64,000 nucleotides of DNA. It comes from BOG-908 sp964242115 (GTDB taxonomy: Bacteria; Pseudomonadota; Alphaproteobacteria; Acetobacterales; Acetobacteraceae). The notes under the pieces were generated by a model that made no database searches, was not told where the DNA came from, and saw only the letters and a list, made by a program, of their open reading frames with translations. A program made the position numbers and the translations under genes. The stretch spans positions 45,008 to 109,007 of the forward strand of contig CAXSZX010000018.1 of the NCBI GenBank assembly GCA_964242115.1, read 5' to 3'. How positions within the stretch are numbered: position 1 is the first letter of the stretch; the number at the start of each line of letters is the position of its first letter. This document shows positions 24,602 to 33,063 of this stretch, piece after piece.

Positions 24602-25861
24602 TCACGGAAACAACCCCCGCGTGAGCTTAGCCTTCTGCACCCGCTCCACCCCGATCGCGATCGCCGCCGTCCTATGCGTCACCTTGTCGCGATCCACCCG
24701 CGCCATCACCGCCTGAAAGGCGCGTTCCAGCACCCGGTTCAGCCTGTCGCGCACTTCCGGTTCCGTCCAGAAAAGCTGTTGCAGGTCCTGCACCCATTCG
24801 AAGTAGCTCACCACCACGCCGCCGGCGTTGCACAGTATGTCGGGGATGACGAATATCTCCGAGCGTCGTTCGGCCAGCACGCGATCGGCGTCCGGCGTGG
24901 TCGGCCCGTTGGCGCCCTCGGCAAGGATGCGGCACTGCAGGCGGGCCGCCACGTCGCCGGTGATCACCTGTTCCATCGCTGCGGGCACCAGGATGTCGCA
25001 TTTCTGCTCGAGCAGCGCGTGCGGGTCGAAGGCGGCCTCGTTGGACCAGCCGGCCAGCGTGCCGTGCGCCTCGGTCCAGCGGATCAGCGAGGCCACGTCC
25101 AGGCCGCGCGGGTCGTAGTAGCAGGCGGTGTGGTCCGAAACACCCAGCACGCGCACGCCCTGCTGCACCAGCGTGGCCGCCGTCACGCTGCCCACGTTGC
25201 CGAACCCCTGGATGATGGCGGTGGCACCGTTGGCCTCGATGCACAGGCGTTCCATCGCCCGGCTGACCAGGTGGACCACGCCGCGGCCAGTGGCCTCGCG
25301 CCGGCCCACGGTGCCGCCGGCGTCCACCGGCTTGCCGGTGACGATCTCGGTAACCGTCTGGCCCTGATACATCGAGTAGGTGTCCATGTACCAGGCCATC
25401 ACCTGCTCATTGGTGCCCATATCCGGCGCCATCACGTCCGTCTTGGGCCCGACGAACGGGATCATCTCCTGCATGTAGCGCCGGCTCACCGCTTCCAGCT
25501 CGCGGCGCGACAGCCCGTACGGGTCCACCGCCACGCCGCCCTTGGCGCCGCCGTAGGGCAGGCCGGCCAGCGCGCATTTCCAGCTCATGGCGATCGCCAG
25601 CGCCGCCACCTCGCCGAGGTGGAGGTTGCTGGCGTAGCGGGTGCCGCCCTTGGTGGGGCCCATGGTCAGGTGGTGCTGCACGCGGAAGCCGGCGAACACC
25701 GCCTCGCTGCCGTCGTCGCGGTGGATCGGGCAGGCGACGATGATCGCGCGCTTGGGCAGCAGCAGGCGGTCGCGGTTCTGGGCGGGGATCTCCAGGTAGT
25801 CGGCGATAACGGCGAAGTTCTCGCGCGCCTGTTCGAAGAACGGGCCGGTGTAGATGTCCAT
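24602..25861 (-). CDS. Glu/Leu/Phe/Val-type dehydrogenase, probably NAD(P)-glutamate dehydrogenase
   Basis: 419 residues from the ATG at 25861; an open frame continues upstream but reads through the divergent gene's DNA. The substrate domain has HHLTMGPTKGGTRY (63-76), MSWKCALAGLPYGGAKGG (92-109, catalytic K107) and DVMAPDMGTNEQVMAWYMD. The Rossmann domain has IIQGFGNVGS. The enzyme interconverts glutamate and 2-oxoglutarate plus ammonia. Length and motifs match the roughly 420-residue hexameric type. It is divergent from the lipid kinase gene, with 157 bp between the starts. Confidence 0.93.
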   Translation of the reverse strand: MDIYTGPFFEQARENFAVIADYLEIPAQNRDRLLLPKRAIIVACPIHRDDGSEAVFAGFRVQHHLTMGPTKGGTRYASNLHLGEVAALAIAMSWKCALAGLPYGGAKGGVAVDPYGLSRRELEAVSRRYMQEMIPFVGPKTDVMAPDMGTNEQVMAWYMDTYSMYQGQTVTEIVTGKPVDAGGTVGRREATGRGVVHLVSRAMERLCIEANGATAIIQGFGNVGSVTAATLVQQGVRVLGVSDHTACYYDPRGLDVASLIRWTEAHGTLAGWSNEAAFDPHALLEQKCDILVPAAMEQVITGDVAARLQCRILAEGANGPTTPDADRVLAERRSEIFVIPDILCNAGGVVVSYFEWVQDLQQLFWTEPEVRDRLNRVLERAFQAVMARVDRDKVTHRTAAIAIGVERVQKAKLTRGLFP

Positions 25862-26018
25862 GTGAGGCTGTCCCGGTTGTTGCACGCCGCCCGGTTTGCC
25901 CGGGTGTTGTTGGTGGCGGTCACCGTCCTGGGCATGCGCTGCACGGGGCCGGCGAGGTGGGCGGCACCATCCCGGAGCCAGCGCGTTTTGTCCACGAACT
26001 GAGGGATGCGGCACGCGA

Positions 26019-27062
26019 ATGGCAGTCACCTTGCAACCTGATCCGCCGCCCACTGGCACCACCGCCCGACGCCGTATGGCGCTGGTGGCCAACGGGCGCG
26101 CCGGCGCGCTGATGCGGCAGGGCGGCTCCGCCGGCTCGCTGGAGGACAAGCTCCGCGGCGAGGCGGCTTCGCTCGAGGTGATCGCGGAGAAGAGCGGCAG
26201 CCTGCCGGACCGCATGGAGCAGGCGGTGCGTACCGGGGCGGACTGCGTGGTGGTGGCCGGCGGCGACGGCAGCATCGCGTGCGCCGCCTCCGTGCTGGCG
26301 GGGACTGAGACGGCGCTTGGCCTGATCCCGTCCGGCACCATGAACCTGCTCGCGCGCGACCTAGGCCTCGATCCGGACGACAAGGAGGCGTGCCTGCGCA
26401 CGCTCGCGGACGGCCAGGTGCGCAGCATCGATGCCGGCTGCGTCGCCGGCACGGACGGCAAGGGCCACCTGTTCCTCTGTGCCTCCATGCTGGGAACGCC
26501 GGCGCGCCTCAGCCGCCACCGCGAGGCCGGGCGCAAGCGCGGCGGCGGGCTGCTCGCCTGGGCCAGCTTCGGCCGCGCTGCCGGGTTGGCCCTGTGGCGC
26601 AACCGCAGCCTGCATTTGACTCTGCTCGTAGGCGGCCAGGAACTGCGGCGGCGCACCCCGTCTCTGACCATCACCGTCAACCCGCTGGACGACACCTCCG
26701 GCCGGATGTTCGGCCGCAGCCAGCTCGATGGTGGTAAACTGGTGCTCTACGTGGTCCGCCGTGCCTCCGCGCTACGGCAGGCGTGGCTGCTGCTGCGCAC
26801 CGTGGTCACCGGGTCGCTGCGCACCCCTGAGGTGGAGGTGATCGAGGCGACCGAGCTGGAGATCCACTCCAGGCACCGCGCGATGCACGTGCTGGTGGAC
26901 GGCGAGTTGCGGCTGCTGGCCCCGCCGCTGCGCTACACGATCCGCCCGCGCGTGGTGCGCGTCATAGCTCCCGCCGAGCCCCATCAGGCAGCGCCGGACA
27001 CGCCATCGGACGCGGACGTGCTGGCCGCACCGTCGGACGGTCTGGCCGCCACCGCGCCATGA
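26019..27062 (+). CDS. Diacylglycerol kinase catalytic-domain lipid kinase
   Basis: 347 residues from the ATG at 26019. The nucleotide-binding loop is VVVAGGDGSIACAASVLAG near 77-95. The next hallmark is LGLIPSGTMNLLARDLGL. A beta-sandwich C-terminal domain follows (SGRMFGRSQLDGGKLVLYVV; MHVLVDGEL). The family phosphorylates diacylglycerol, sphingoid bases or related lipids at the membrane. Residues after about 320 are Ala/Pro-rich and probably disordered. Its stop overlaps the next start (ATGA), so it is translationally coupled with the phosphoesterase. Confidence 0.92.
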   Translation: MAVTLQPDPPPTGTTARRRMALVANGRAGALMRQGGSAGSLEDKLRGEAASLEVIAEKSGSLPDRMEQAVRTGADCVVVAGGDGSIACAASVLAGTETALGLIPSGTMNLLARDLGLDPDDKEACLRTLADGQVRSIDAGCVAGTDGKGHLFLCASMLGTPARLSRHREAGRKRGGGLLAWASFGRAAGLALWRNRSLHLTLLVGGQELRRRTPSLTITVNPLDDTSGRMFGRSQLDGGKLVLYVVRRASALRQAWLLLRTVVTGSLRTPEVEVIEATELEIHSRHRAMHVLVDGELRLLAPPLRYTIRPRVVRVIAPAEPHQAAPDTPSDADVLAAPSDGLAATAP

Positions 27063-27889
27063 GCGGCGAGGTCACCCGTATCGCCCACCTGACGGACGTG
27101 CATTTCGGCGCCACCGACCCGCTCGTGGTCGAAGGCCTGGTCGCCGACCTGCAGGCAGACCCGCCGGACCTGGCGGTGATCAGCGGCGACCTGACGATGG
27201 GCGCGCGGCGCTGGGAGTTCCGCGCCGCCCGCGCCTTCATCGAGCGGCTGCCGGCGCCCTGCCTGTCGGTGCCCGGCAACCACGACATCACCCCCTACAA
27301 GATGGTCGAACGCTTCCTCGCCCCCTACGCCCGCTGGGAGCAGGAGATCGCACCGGACACCGAGCCCACCTGGCAGGACGAGCGCGTGGCCGTTCTGGGC
27401 CTGAACACCGCGCGGCGGATGGGCCCGCATTTGGACTGGTCGCGCGGGCGGGTGACGCGGGTGCGCCTGCGCCGGCTGATCGCGCGGCTGGACGCGGTGC
27501 CGCCGCACCTCACGCGCATCGTGGTCGCACACCATCCGCTGCTGCCGCCGCCGGGCGAGACCACGCCGCAGATCGCCGGCGGTGCACGGCGCGCGCTGGA
27601 GGAGTTCGCACGGCACGGCGTGCGGCTGGTGCTGTCCGGGCATCTGCACCGGGCCTATTCGCGCCTGACCTCGCCGGAGGGGCTCTCACCGCTGATCCTG
27701 CAAGGCGGGTCGGCGACGTCGATCCGGCTGCGCGGCGGCGAGCCGAATGCGTACAACCGGATCGCGGTGGGGCGGGACGGGGCGGCGGTGATCGAGGGGC
27801 GGATATGGAACGGGTCTGGGTGGGAGGTGGCTAAGTCGAGGGCGGTCGAGTTGTCGCGGGTGGAAGAGAAGGAAGCGGTTCTTTTTTGA
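27059..27889 (+). CDS. Metallophosphoesterase with a repeat-encoded C-terminus
   Basis: 276 residues. All calcineurin-like metal motifs are present: HLTDVHFG, VISGDLT, SVPGNHD, VVAHHPL and LSGHLHRAYS. It therefore binds two metal ions and hydrolyses a phosphoester. It resembles the cyclic-nucleotide phosphodiesterase-like group, often found beside diacylglycerol kinases, so the substrate may be a lipid phosphate or a nucleotide. The last residues EKEAVLF and the stop codon come from the T-arm of repeat copy 12. It is coupled to the lipid kinase by a 4-bp overlap. Confidence 0.92.
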   Translation: MSGEVTRIAHLTDVHFGATDPLVVEGLVADLQADPPDLAVISGDLTMGARRWEFRAARAFIERLPAPCLSVPGNHDITPYKMVERFLAPYARWEQEIAPDTEPTWQDERVAVLGLNTARRMGPHLDWSRGRVTRVRLRRLIARLDAVPPHLTRIVVAHHPLLPPPGETTPQIAGGARRALEEFARHGVRLVLSGHLHRAYSRLTSPEGLSPLILQGGSATSIRLRGGEPNAYNRIAVGRDGAAVIEGRIWNGSGWEVAKSRAVELSRVEEKEAVLF

Positions 27890-28002
27890 AAAAAAGAACC
27901 AAAAAACTTTTACTACGGCTGTCGCGGTTCCTTCCGGTGAGCGCGCGACAGCGGAGTCAAAAGTTTTTTGGTTCTTTTTTTCAAAAAAGAACTGCTTGCT
28001 TT
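27869..28002. repeat. Dispersed dyad repeat, copy 12 (two T-arms)
   Basis: Near-perfect mirror: GCGGTTCTTTTTTG / AACCAAAAAACTTTT, core GGCTGTCGCGG ... CGCGACAGCGG, then CAAAAGTTTTTTGGTTCTTT and GAACTGCTTGC. It lies between convergent genes and provides the terminal codons and stops of both. Confidence 0.95.
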
Positions 28003-28769
28003 TCTTCCTGCAACACCGCGCCAATCGGAATGTCGTCTGCCTCGGCCAGATCCGCGTAAAGCGGCCCGAAGTCAGTCCGGACGGTAACGTCGAGCAGCGA
28101 TTGCAGTGACGGGATGACGAAGTAGTTCGCCTGCACGTCGTCGATCTTGTAGGGCGTGCGCATGACGCGGGCGAGGTCGAACGGCAGACGTTTCGGCGCC
28201 GGGTCTTGCAGCGCGTAGACCGATTCGGTTGCAGAAGAAACGATGCCGGCGCCGTAGATGCGCAGTCCCTGCCCGGTCTGCAGCAGGCCGAACTCCACCG
28301 TGTACCAGTAGAGCCGTGCGAGGTTGTGCAGCCGGCCCAGGCCGTGCGCGCGCAGGCCGCCTTCGCCGTAGGCTTGCATGTAGTCGGCAAAGATCGGGTC
28401 GGTGAGCATCGGGACGTGGCCGAACACGTCGTGGAAGATGTCGGGTTCCTGCAGGTAGTCGAGCTGATGGGCGCCGCGGATGAAGCGGCCGGCTGGGAAG
28501 CGGCGGTTTGCCAGGTGGCTGTAGAACACGTCGTCCGGCACCAGCCCCGGAACTGCAACGACACGCCACCCGGTGAGTGCGTGCAGGCGTTCGGACAGCG
28601 CGCCGAACTCGGGGATGCCGGACGAGATGTCGAGCTTGTGCAGCCCGTCGAGGAACTGCGTGCAGGCGAGGTCAGGCAGGATTTCCGTCTGGCGCGTGTA
28701 AAGCTTGCGCCAAACCTCGTGCTCCTCGGCGGAGTAGGTGTGCCAGTCCTGCGGAACAGTATGGTCCAA
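27981..28769 (-). CDS. phhA: Phenylalanine 4-monooxygenase (phenylalanine hydroxylase)
   Basis: 262 residues. Iron ligands are H113 and H118 (DIFHDVFGHVP) and E159 (RLYWYTVEFGL). Further family motifs are PGLVPDDVFYSHLANRRFP and RTPYKIDDVQANYFVIPS. It is the single-domain bacterial form that turns phenylalanine into tyrosine using tetrahydropterin and oxygen. No pterin-recycling gene (phhB) is adjacent. The C-terminal residues EEKQAVLF and the stop codon are encoded by the T-arm of repeat copy 12. Confidence 0.96.
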   Translation of the reverse strand: MDHTVPQDWHTYSAEEHEVWRKLYTRQTEILPDLACTQFLDGLHKLDISSGIPEFGALSERLHALTGWRVVAVPGLVPDDVFYSHLANRRFPAGRFIRGAHQLDYLQEPDIFHDVFGHVPMLTDPIFADYMQAYGEGGLRAHGLGRLHNLARLYWYTVEFGLLQTGQGLRIYGAGIVSSATESVYALQDPAPKRLPFDLARVMRTPYKIDDVQANYFVIPSLQSLLDVTVRTDFGPLYADLAEADDIPIGAVLQEEKQAVLF

Positions 28770-28897
28770 CCGCGACCTCCCTAAATGTCCGTTCTAAACG
28801 TCGCCCTGGCGGTCGTTTGACGCGGCTTTTCTGCGCTCAGGTGCTCACGGCCACAAGATGGCACTGCGCTCGGGCTCGCGCTTTGGCTGCCGGTGAG

Positions 28898-29029
28898 AAA
28901 GCAAGGCCTTCTTTTTCGAGAAAAAGAAGCAAAAAGCTTTCGCCCCTGCTGTCGCGGACACTGCCACGGCGTCCACCCAAGGGAACAAAAGTTTTTTGCT
29001 TTTTTCCAAGAAAGACGGCCTTGCATGCT
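28898..29029. repeat. Dispersed dyad repeat, copy 13
   Basis: C-arm GCAAGGCCTTCTTTTTCGAG on the left, core CTGCTGTCGCGGAC, and a C-type right arm (GTTTTTTGCTTTTTTCCAAG, GGCCTTGCATGC). It lies upstream of phhA and downstream of the CrcB-USP gene. Confidence 0.9.
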
Positions 29030-29064
29030 TCCTTCACGTTCGGGCAACCCTGCAAGTTACCGCC

Positions 29065-30279
29065 TCAATGGTGCATGAGCACCGGCAGGTCGGATGCGGC
29101 AAGGACCTCGCGCGTAGCCCCGCCGAGGATGAGTTCCGCCAGCCGGTTATGGGTGTAGGCTCCCATCACCAGCACGTCGGCGCCCACTGTTCGCGCTTCC
29201 TCCAGCAACGCATCCCCGACCTGGCGGCCTCGGGCTTGGAACCGGTGCGTCGTCACCGGGATGCCGGCCTGCTCCAGAAGCGGCGGGGAGGTGGCGGGCT
29301 CCGTCGCGTGGTCGCCATCCTCGGTTCCTGCCAGGATGGTGACCTGCTCTGCCCGAAGCAGCGTCATCGCGGCCTCGGCTGCCCGCTCCGCTGCTTCGCT
29401 CGGCTTCCAGGCGATCGCCACGTGGCGCCCGATTGAGGCGGGCACTGCTTGGGGGACGATGAGGGTGGCCAGCCTGGCGCCGAACAGGGCAGCGTGGATT
29501 GCCTGCCTGGAGTCGCCGGAGGGCTGTCCGCTGCCGCGGCCGATGACAACGAGGCCGGCGCCGGCTGCTTCGGCCACGACGATCTTGGACGCCTCCCCGA
29601 CCACCTCCCGCCACAAGCCTGATCCGCCGTGGCGCTGCCAGGCGTCGAAGATGGCGCGGAGTGCGGCGGATTTCCGGGCGGCGGCGCCCTCGATCTCCTG
29701 CCCGCGGCGTTCGGTCATCACGTCCTCGGTCGGCATGAAGCCCTCCAGGGCCTGGTGGCGCAGGTGCAGCGCGTCGATGCGTGCGCCTCCCATCCGGGCG
29801 GCCACGAGGGACGCCGCCGCCAGCACCGGCTGGGCAGTCTGCGGCCGGTCGAGGACGGCGAGTATTCTGGTGGACATGATGGACGCCTCCCGTGCGGTGC
29901 CGATCCGCTCGGCGGCGTAGTGCCCCAGCGTCACCGCCAGCAGGCACGCGGTGACGGAGAGCAGGACGTTGCCCATTGCGGCGAACCAGCTGCCGTCACG
30001 CGCCAGGCTGAACGTCTGCAGGCTGAACGACGAGAAGGTGGTGAAGCCGCCGCAGATGCCGACCATGACGAAGATGCGCAGGTTCTGGCTGGCCGGCATG
30101 GCGCCTTCCGGCATGGTCAGCGCGCCGAAGAAGCCGATGACGAAGCTGCCGAGGACGTTGATGGCGATGGTGCCCCAGGGGAAGCTTTCTCCCCATAGCC
30201 GGCCTGCCATCAGCCCTAGCCCGTAGCGCGCGACGCCGCCGGCTGCGCTGCCGAGGGCCACGTAGAGGTAGGCGATCAT
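29065..30279 (-). CDS. Fusion of CrcB fluoride channel and tandem universal stress domains
   Basis: 404 residues in one uninterrupted frame. Residues 1-125 are a complete CrcB/Fluc fluoride channel subunit: four hydrophobic helices, INVLGSFVIGF (40-50) and the signature GICGGFTTFSSFSLQ (74-88). Residues 135-404 are two universal-stress-protein domains; the second ends ADVLVMGAYTHNRLAELILG then TREVLAASDLPVLMHH. CrcB proteins normally stand alone at about 125 residues. An internal ATG at 29877 (MSTRILAVLDRP) is preceded by GGGAGG, so a separate stress protein may also be made. The channel exports fluoride; the fused domains could sense nucleotide or stress state. The start is the ATG at 30279. 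Confidence 0.85.
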   Translation of the reverse strand: MIAYLYVALGSAAGGVARYGLGLMAGRLWGESFPWGTIAINVLGSFVIGFFGALTMPEGAMPASQNLRIFVMVGICGGFTTFSSFSLQTFSLARDGSWFAAMGNVLLSVTACLLAVTLGHYAAERIGTAREASIMSTRILAVLDRPQTAQPVLAAASLVAARMGGARIDALHLRHQALEGFMPTEDVMTERRGQEIEGAAARKSAALRAIFDAWQRHGGSGLWREVVGEASKIVVAEAAGAGLVVIGRGSGQPSGDSRQAIHAALFGARLATLIVPQAVPASIGRHVAIAWKPSEAAERAAEAAMTLLRAEQVTILAGTEDGDHATEPATSPPLLEQAGIPVTTHRFQARGRQVGDALLEEARTVGADVLVMGAYTHNRLAELILGGATREVLAASDLPVLMHH

Positions 30280-30308
30280 GCCGTGCGCTCCATCGGTTGC
30301 TGCGCGCG

Positions 30309-30442
30309 CAAAGCCTGCTTTTTTGCAAAAAGGCAGCAAAAAACTTCTGCTGCGGCTGTTGCGGACTCTCCCGCAGCGCGCGCCCGAGGAGACAAAAGTT
30401 TTTTGGTTCTTTTATTCAAAAAAGAACTGCTTTCTTGCTTGC
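30309..30442. repeat. Dispersed dyad repeat, copy 14
   Basis: C-arm variant AGCCTGCTTTTTTGC, core GCGGCTGTTGCGGAC, T-arm CAAAAGTTTTTTGGTTC ending GAACTGCTTTCTTGC. It provides the stop codon of mutY. Confidence 0.92.
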
Positions 30443-31474
30443 TACGGCTACACCTTTGCGCATCACCGTCGGCAGCGCCTCCGCTGCGAGCGCCGTCGCC
30501 GGCCGGAGAAACCCCCGAGCCTCGATCGTCGGGACGGATGCGGCAAACACGTCCAGGTGCAGCTCGAAATGGGTGAAGACGTGGCGGACCTGCCCGGCGT
30601 GGCGCCACGCGGCCTGCATCGGGCTTGCGGTCAGCGATTGCGCGTGCGGCCAGGGGTCCGGCGTCCAGTCGGTGCCGGGCAGTTCGGTCATGCCGCCGAG
30701 CAGGCCGCGCTCCGGGCGGCGGCGCAGCAGGACCTGGCCTTGCGCGTCAGTCAGCCAGAACAGCGCGCCGTGGCGGTGCGGGCGAACGGGTTTGGCGGCC
30801 CGGCGCGGCAAGGTCTCGGCGATGCCGGCGGCGCGCGCGGCACAGCCAGGGGCGAGCGGGCAGATGACGCAGGCGGGACGCTGGGTGGTGCAGATGGTGG
30901 CACCCAGGTCGAAGAGGGATTGCGCGAAGTCCGAGGCGCGAGCGTGCGCGGCCGCATGGTCGCCGAAGCGGGCGGCTGCGGCGGCGAGCGCCGGCTTGGC
31001 GGCCGGCATTGGCGTCTCAATGGCGTAGAGGCGGGAGGCGACGCGTTCCACGTTGCCGTCGACCGGCACCACAGGCTCCCCGAAGGCGATGGCGGCGACC
31101 GCACGGGCGGTGTACGGGCCGATGCCGGGCAGTAGAAGCAGGCTCTCCAGGCTGGCGGGGAAGTGGCCGCCCGCTGCGGAGACGGCCTTTGCGCAGGCAT
31201 GCAGGTTGCGCGCGCGGGCGTAGTAGCCGAGGCCGGCCCAGGCGTGCATCACCGCTTCCGAATCGGCTTCACCCAGCGCGTGCACGGTGGGGAAGCGCTG
31301 GGTGAAGCGGTTGAAGTAGGGAATGACAGCGGCCACCGTGGTTTGCTGCAGCATGATCTCGCTGAGCCAGACGCGGTAGGGATCGGGCACCTCGCCAGGC
31401 AGCGCGCGCCAGGGCATGGTGCGGCGGTGGCGGTCGTACCAGTCCAGCAGGGCGCGCGGGTCGGGTTGCGGCAT
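30416..31474 (-). CDS. mutY: A/G-specific adenine glycosylase MutY
   Basis: 352 residues from the ATG at 31474; in-frame starts at 31489 and 31513 are possible but would run further into the divergent gene. The glycosylase has SEIMLQQTTV with catalytic Glu E39, the helix-hairpin-helix LLPGIGPYTARAVAAIAFG, and the catalytic Asp in VVPVDGNVERV. The 4Fe-4S cluster cysteines are in CTTQRPACVICPLAPGC. The C-terminal NUDIX-like domain reads 8-oxoguanine. It removes adenine mispaired with 8-oxoG. The final residues KKAVLF and the stop lie in repeat copy 14. Confidence 0.96.
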   Translation of the reverse strand: MPQPDPRALLDWYDRHRRTMPWRALPGEVPDPYRVWLSEIMLQQTTVAAVIPYFNRFTQRFPTVHALGEADSEAVMHAWAGLGYYARARNLHACAKAVSAAGGHFPASLESLLLLPGIGPYTARAVAAIAFGEPVVPVDGNVERVASRLYAIETPMPAAKPALAAAAARFGDHAAAHARASDFAQSLFDLGATICTTQRPACVICPLAPGCAARAAGIAETLPRRAAKPVRPHRHGALFWLTDAQGQVLLRRRPERGLLGGMTELPGTDWTPDPWPHAQSLTASPMQAAWRHAGQVRHVFTHFELHLDVFAASVPTIEARGFLRPATALAAEALPTVMRKGVAVASKKAVLF

Positions 31475-31487
31475 GTCAGGAGGGTGC

Positions 31488-31952
31488 ATGGCGAAAGAGG
31501 GCGCGCCTGACAATGCGTGGGAGCGGCGGGCCTACGCGGCGCGCGGGTTGGCCGAGCTGGTGCCGGGTCTGACGCGGGCGGCCTACAAGAAGCGCTCGCC
31601 GGCGGGCGCGCTGCTGATGTCGGAGTGGGCGTCCATCGTCGGGCCGCGCCTTGCCGGCGAAACCGAGCCGCGCCGGCTATCCGGCACGCAACTGACCATC
31701 GCCTGCTCCGGGCCGGTGGCGATGGAGTTGCAGCACGTCTCCGGCGTGGTGATCGAGCGTATCAACACGCATGCGGGGCGGCGGCTGGTGGAGCGGCTGC
31801 GCTTCGTTCAGGACCATTTGACACCGCGGCCGGTATCGGTGGTGCGGCTTGTGGTGGCGCCGGAGCCGGTGGAGGGATTGGAAGCCGGCGAGCTGGGCGA
31901 GGCGCTGTCGCGGTTGAGGGCGGCGATCAGGAGCAAGAAAGCGGTTTTGTGA
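31488..31952 (+). CDS. DUF721/DciA-like protein
   Basis: 154 residues from ATG 31488, with AGGAGGG just upstream. The middle part (PAGALLMSEWASIVGPRLAG, then LSGTQLTIACSGPVAMELQH) matches the DUF721 family. Members such as DciA help load the replicative helicase in bacteria lacking DnaC, although alphaproteobacterial paralogues are often just called DUF721. It is divergent from mutY, a pairing I associate with alphaproteobacteria, and the two start regions are within 15 bp. Its C-terminal KKAVL and stop resemble a fragment of the dispersed repeat, although the full copy 15 begins about 80 bp later. Confidence 0.82.
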   Translation: MAKEGAPDNAWERRAYAARGLAELVPGLTRAAYKKRSPAGALLMSEWASIVGPRLAGETEPRRLSGTQLTIACSGPVAMELQHVSGVVIERINTHAGRRLVERLRFVQDHLTPRPVSVVRLVVAPEPVEGLEAGELGEALSRLRAAIRSKKAVL

Positions 31953-32029
31953 GTGTCCGTTCGAATTGCCCTGTGGGTGTCAGACGGCGTGCGCATAAGT
32001 AGGTGTCGTCCGTCGAGCTAGGCAACGAA

Positions 32030-32157
32030 GGCAAGGCCTTCTGAAGGAAAGAAGCAAACGACTTTTGGTCCGGCTGTCGCGGGGTGTCCTTCAGCGCGCG
32101 CCGAATGGAACAAAAGTTTTTTGGTTCTTGATTTCAAAAAACAACCGCTTGCCTTGG
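32030..32157. repeat. Dispersed dyad repeat, copy 15
   Basis: C-arm GGCAAGGCCTTCTGAAGG, core CCGGCTGTCGCGGGG, T-arm CAAAAGTTTTTTGGTTCTTG ending CAACCGCTTGCC. It lies between the convergent DUF721 gene and hisA. Confidence 0.9.
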
Positions 32158-32189
32158 CTGCCCGCTGCGAGGTCTCGGCCCATCGGTAC

Positions 32190-32909
32190 CTAACCGTCCA
32201 GGATCGCCAACGCCTCCTCTATCCTGATCCGCCCGTCGTAGAACGCCCGCCCGACGATCACCCCGGCAATGCCGACTGCCTCTCGCAGCGCGCGCAGGTC
32301 GTCCGCGCCGCCCACCCCGCCGCTGGCGATGACCGGCGTGCGCACCGCGCGCGCCAGCGCCAGCGTCTGGGCGAGGTTGACGCCGCCCAGCATGCCGTCG
32401 CGCTCGATGTCGGTGAAAACGATGGCGGCGACGCCGGCGTCCTCGAAGCGGGCGGCGAGCTCGGCGGCGCGCAGGGTGGAGGTGTCGGCCCAGCCTTCGG
32501 TGGCGACGTAGCCGCCACGGGCGTCGATGCCGACCGCAATACGGCCAGGGAAGCTGCGGCAGGCCTGGTGGACCAGGATGGGGTTCTTCACCGCGGCGGA
32601 GCCAAGTATCACCCGGGTGACGCCGGCGGCGAGCCAGCGCTCGACTGCCGCGAGGTCGCGTATCCCGCCGCCGAGCTGCACCGGGACGCTGGCGGCGGCG
32701 AGGATGCCGGCCACCGCGTCGTGGTTGACGGAGCGGCCGGCAAAGGCGCCGTCGAGGTCCACCACGTGCAGCCAGGCGCAGCCGGCGTCCTGGAAGGCCC
32801 GCGCCTGGGCGGGCGGGTCGGTGGCGTAGACGGTGGCGTCCTCCATCTCGCCGCGGCGCAGGCGCACACAGGCGCCGTCCTTCAGGTCTATTGCGGGATA
32901 GAGGATCAC
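32190..32909 (-). CDS. hisA: Phosphoribosylformimino-5-aminoimidazole carboxamide ribotide isomerase (HisA)
   Basis: 239 residues, a half-barrel-duplicated TIM barrel. MILYPAIDLKDGACVRLRRG carries the N-terminal catalytic Asp (D8). The second half has FTDIERDGMLGGVNLA with its Asp and VIASGGVGGADDLRAL as the phosphate site. It catalyses the Amadori isomerisation of ProFAR in histidine synthesis. It is the last gene of the hisB-DUF2628-hisH-GNAT-hisA series. Repeat copy 16 separates it from the GNAT gene. HisF, which normally follows hisA and partners HisH, is not in this window. Confidence 0.96.
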   Translation of the reverse strand: MILYPAIDLKDGACVRLRRGEMEDATVYATDPPAQARAFQDAGCAWLHVVDLDGAFAGRSVNHDAVAGILAAASVPVQLGGGIRDLAAVERWLAAGVTRVILGSAAVKNPILVHQACRSFPGRIAVGIDARGGYVATEGWADTSTLRAAELAARFEDAGVAAIVFTDIERDGMLGGVNLAQTLALARAVRTPVIASGGVGGADDLRALREAVGIAGVIVGRAFYDGRIRIEEALAILDG

Positions 32910-32929
32910 AGCGGCTTGTGAGAACGGAA

Positions 32930-33062
32930 GGCAAGCAGTCCTTTTTTGAAAAATGGAACCAAAAAACTTTTGTTCCCTTGAGCGCGCCGTGCGGGAGAGT
33001 CCGCGACAGCCGTGACAAAAGTCTTTTGCTTCTTTTCTTCAGAAAAGAAGGCCTTTTTTGCC
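32930..33062. repeat. Dispersed dyad repeat, copy 16
   Basis: Reverse orientation: T-arm GGCAAGCAGTCCTTTTTTG, AACCAAAAAACTTTTG, core GTCCGCGACAGCC, C-arm CTTCTTTTCTTCAGAAAAGA. It lies inside the his series between the GNAT gene and hisA. Confidence 0.92.
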
Positions 33063-33063
33063 T

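Noticed and set aside
24602..26695. 697-codon reading of the glutamate dehydrogenase frame
   Set aside because: The first 278 codons lie opposite the lipid kinase gene; the family start is at 25861.
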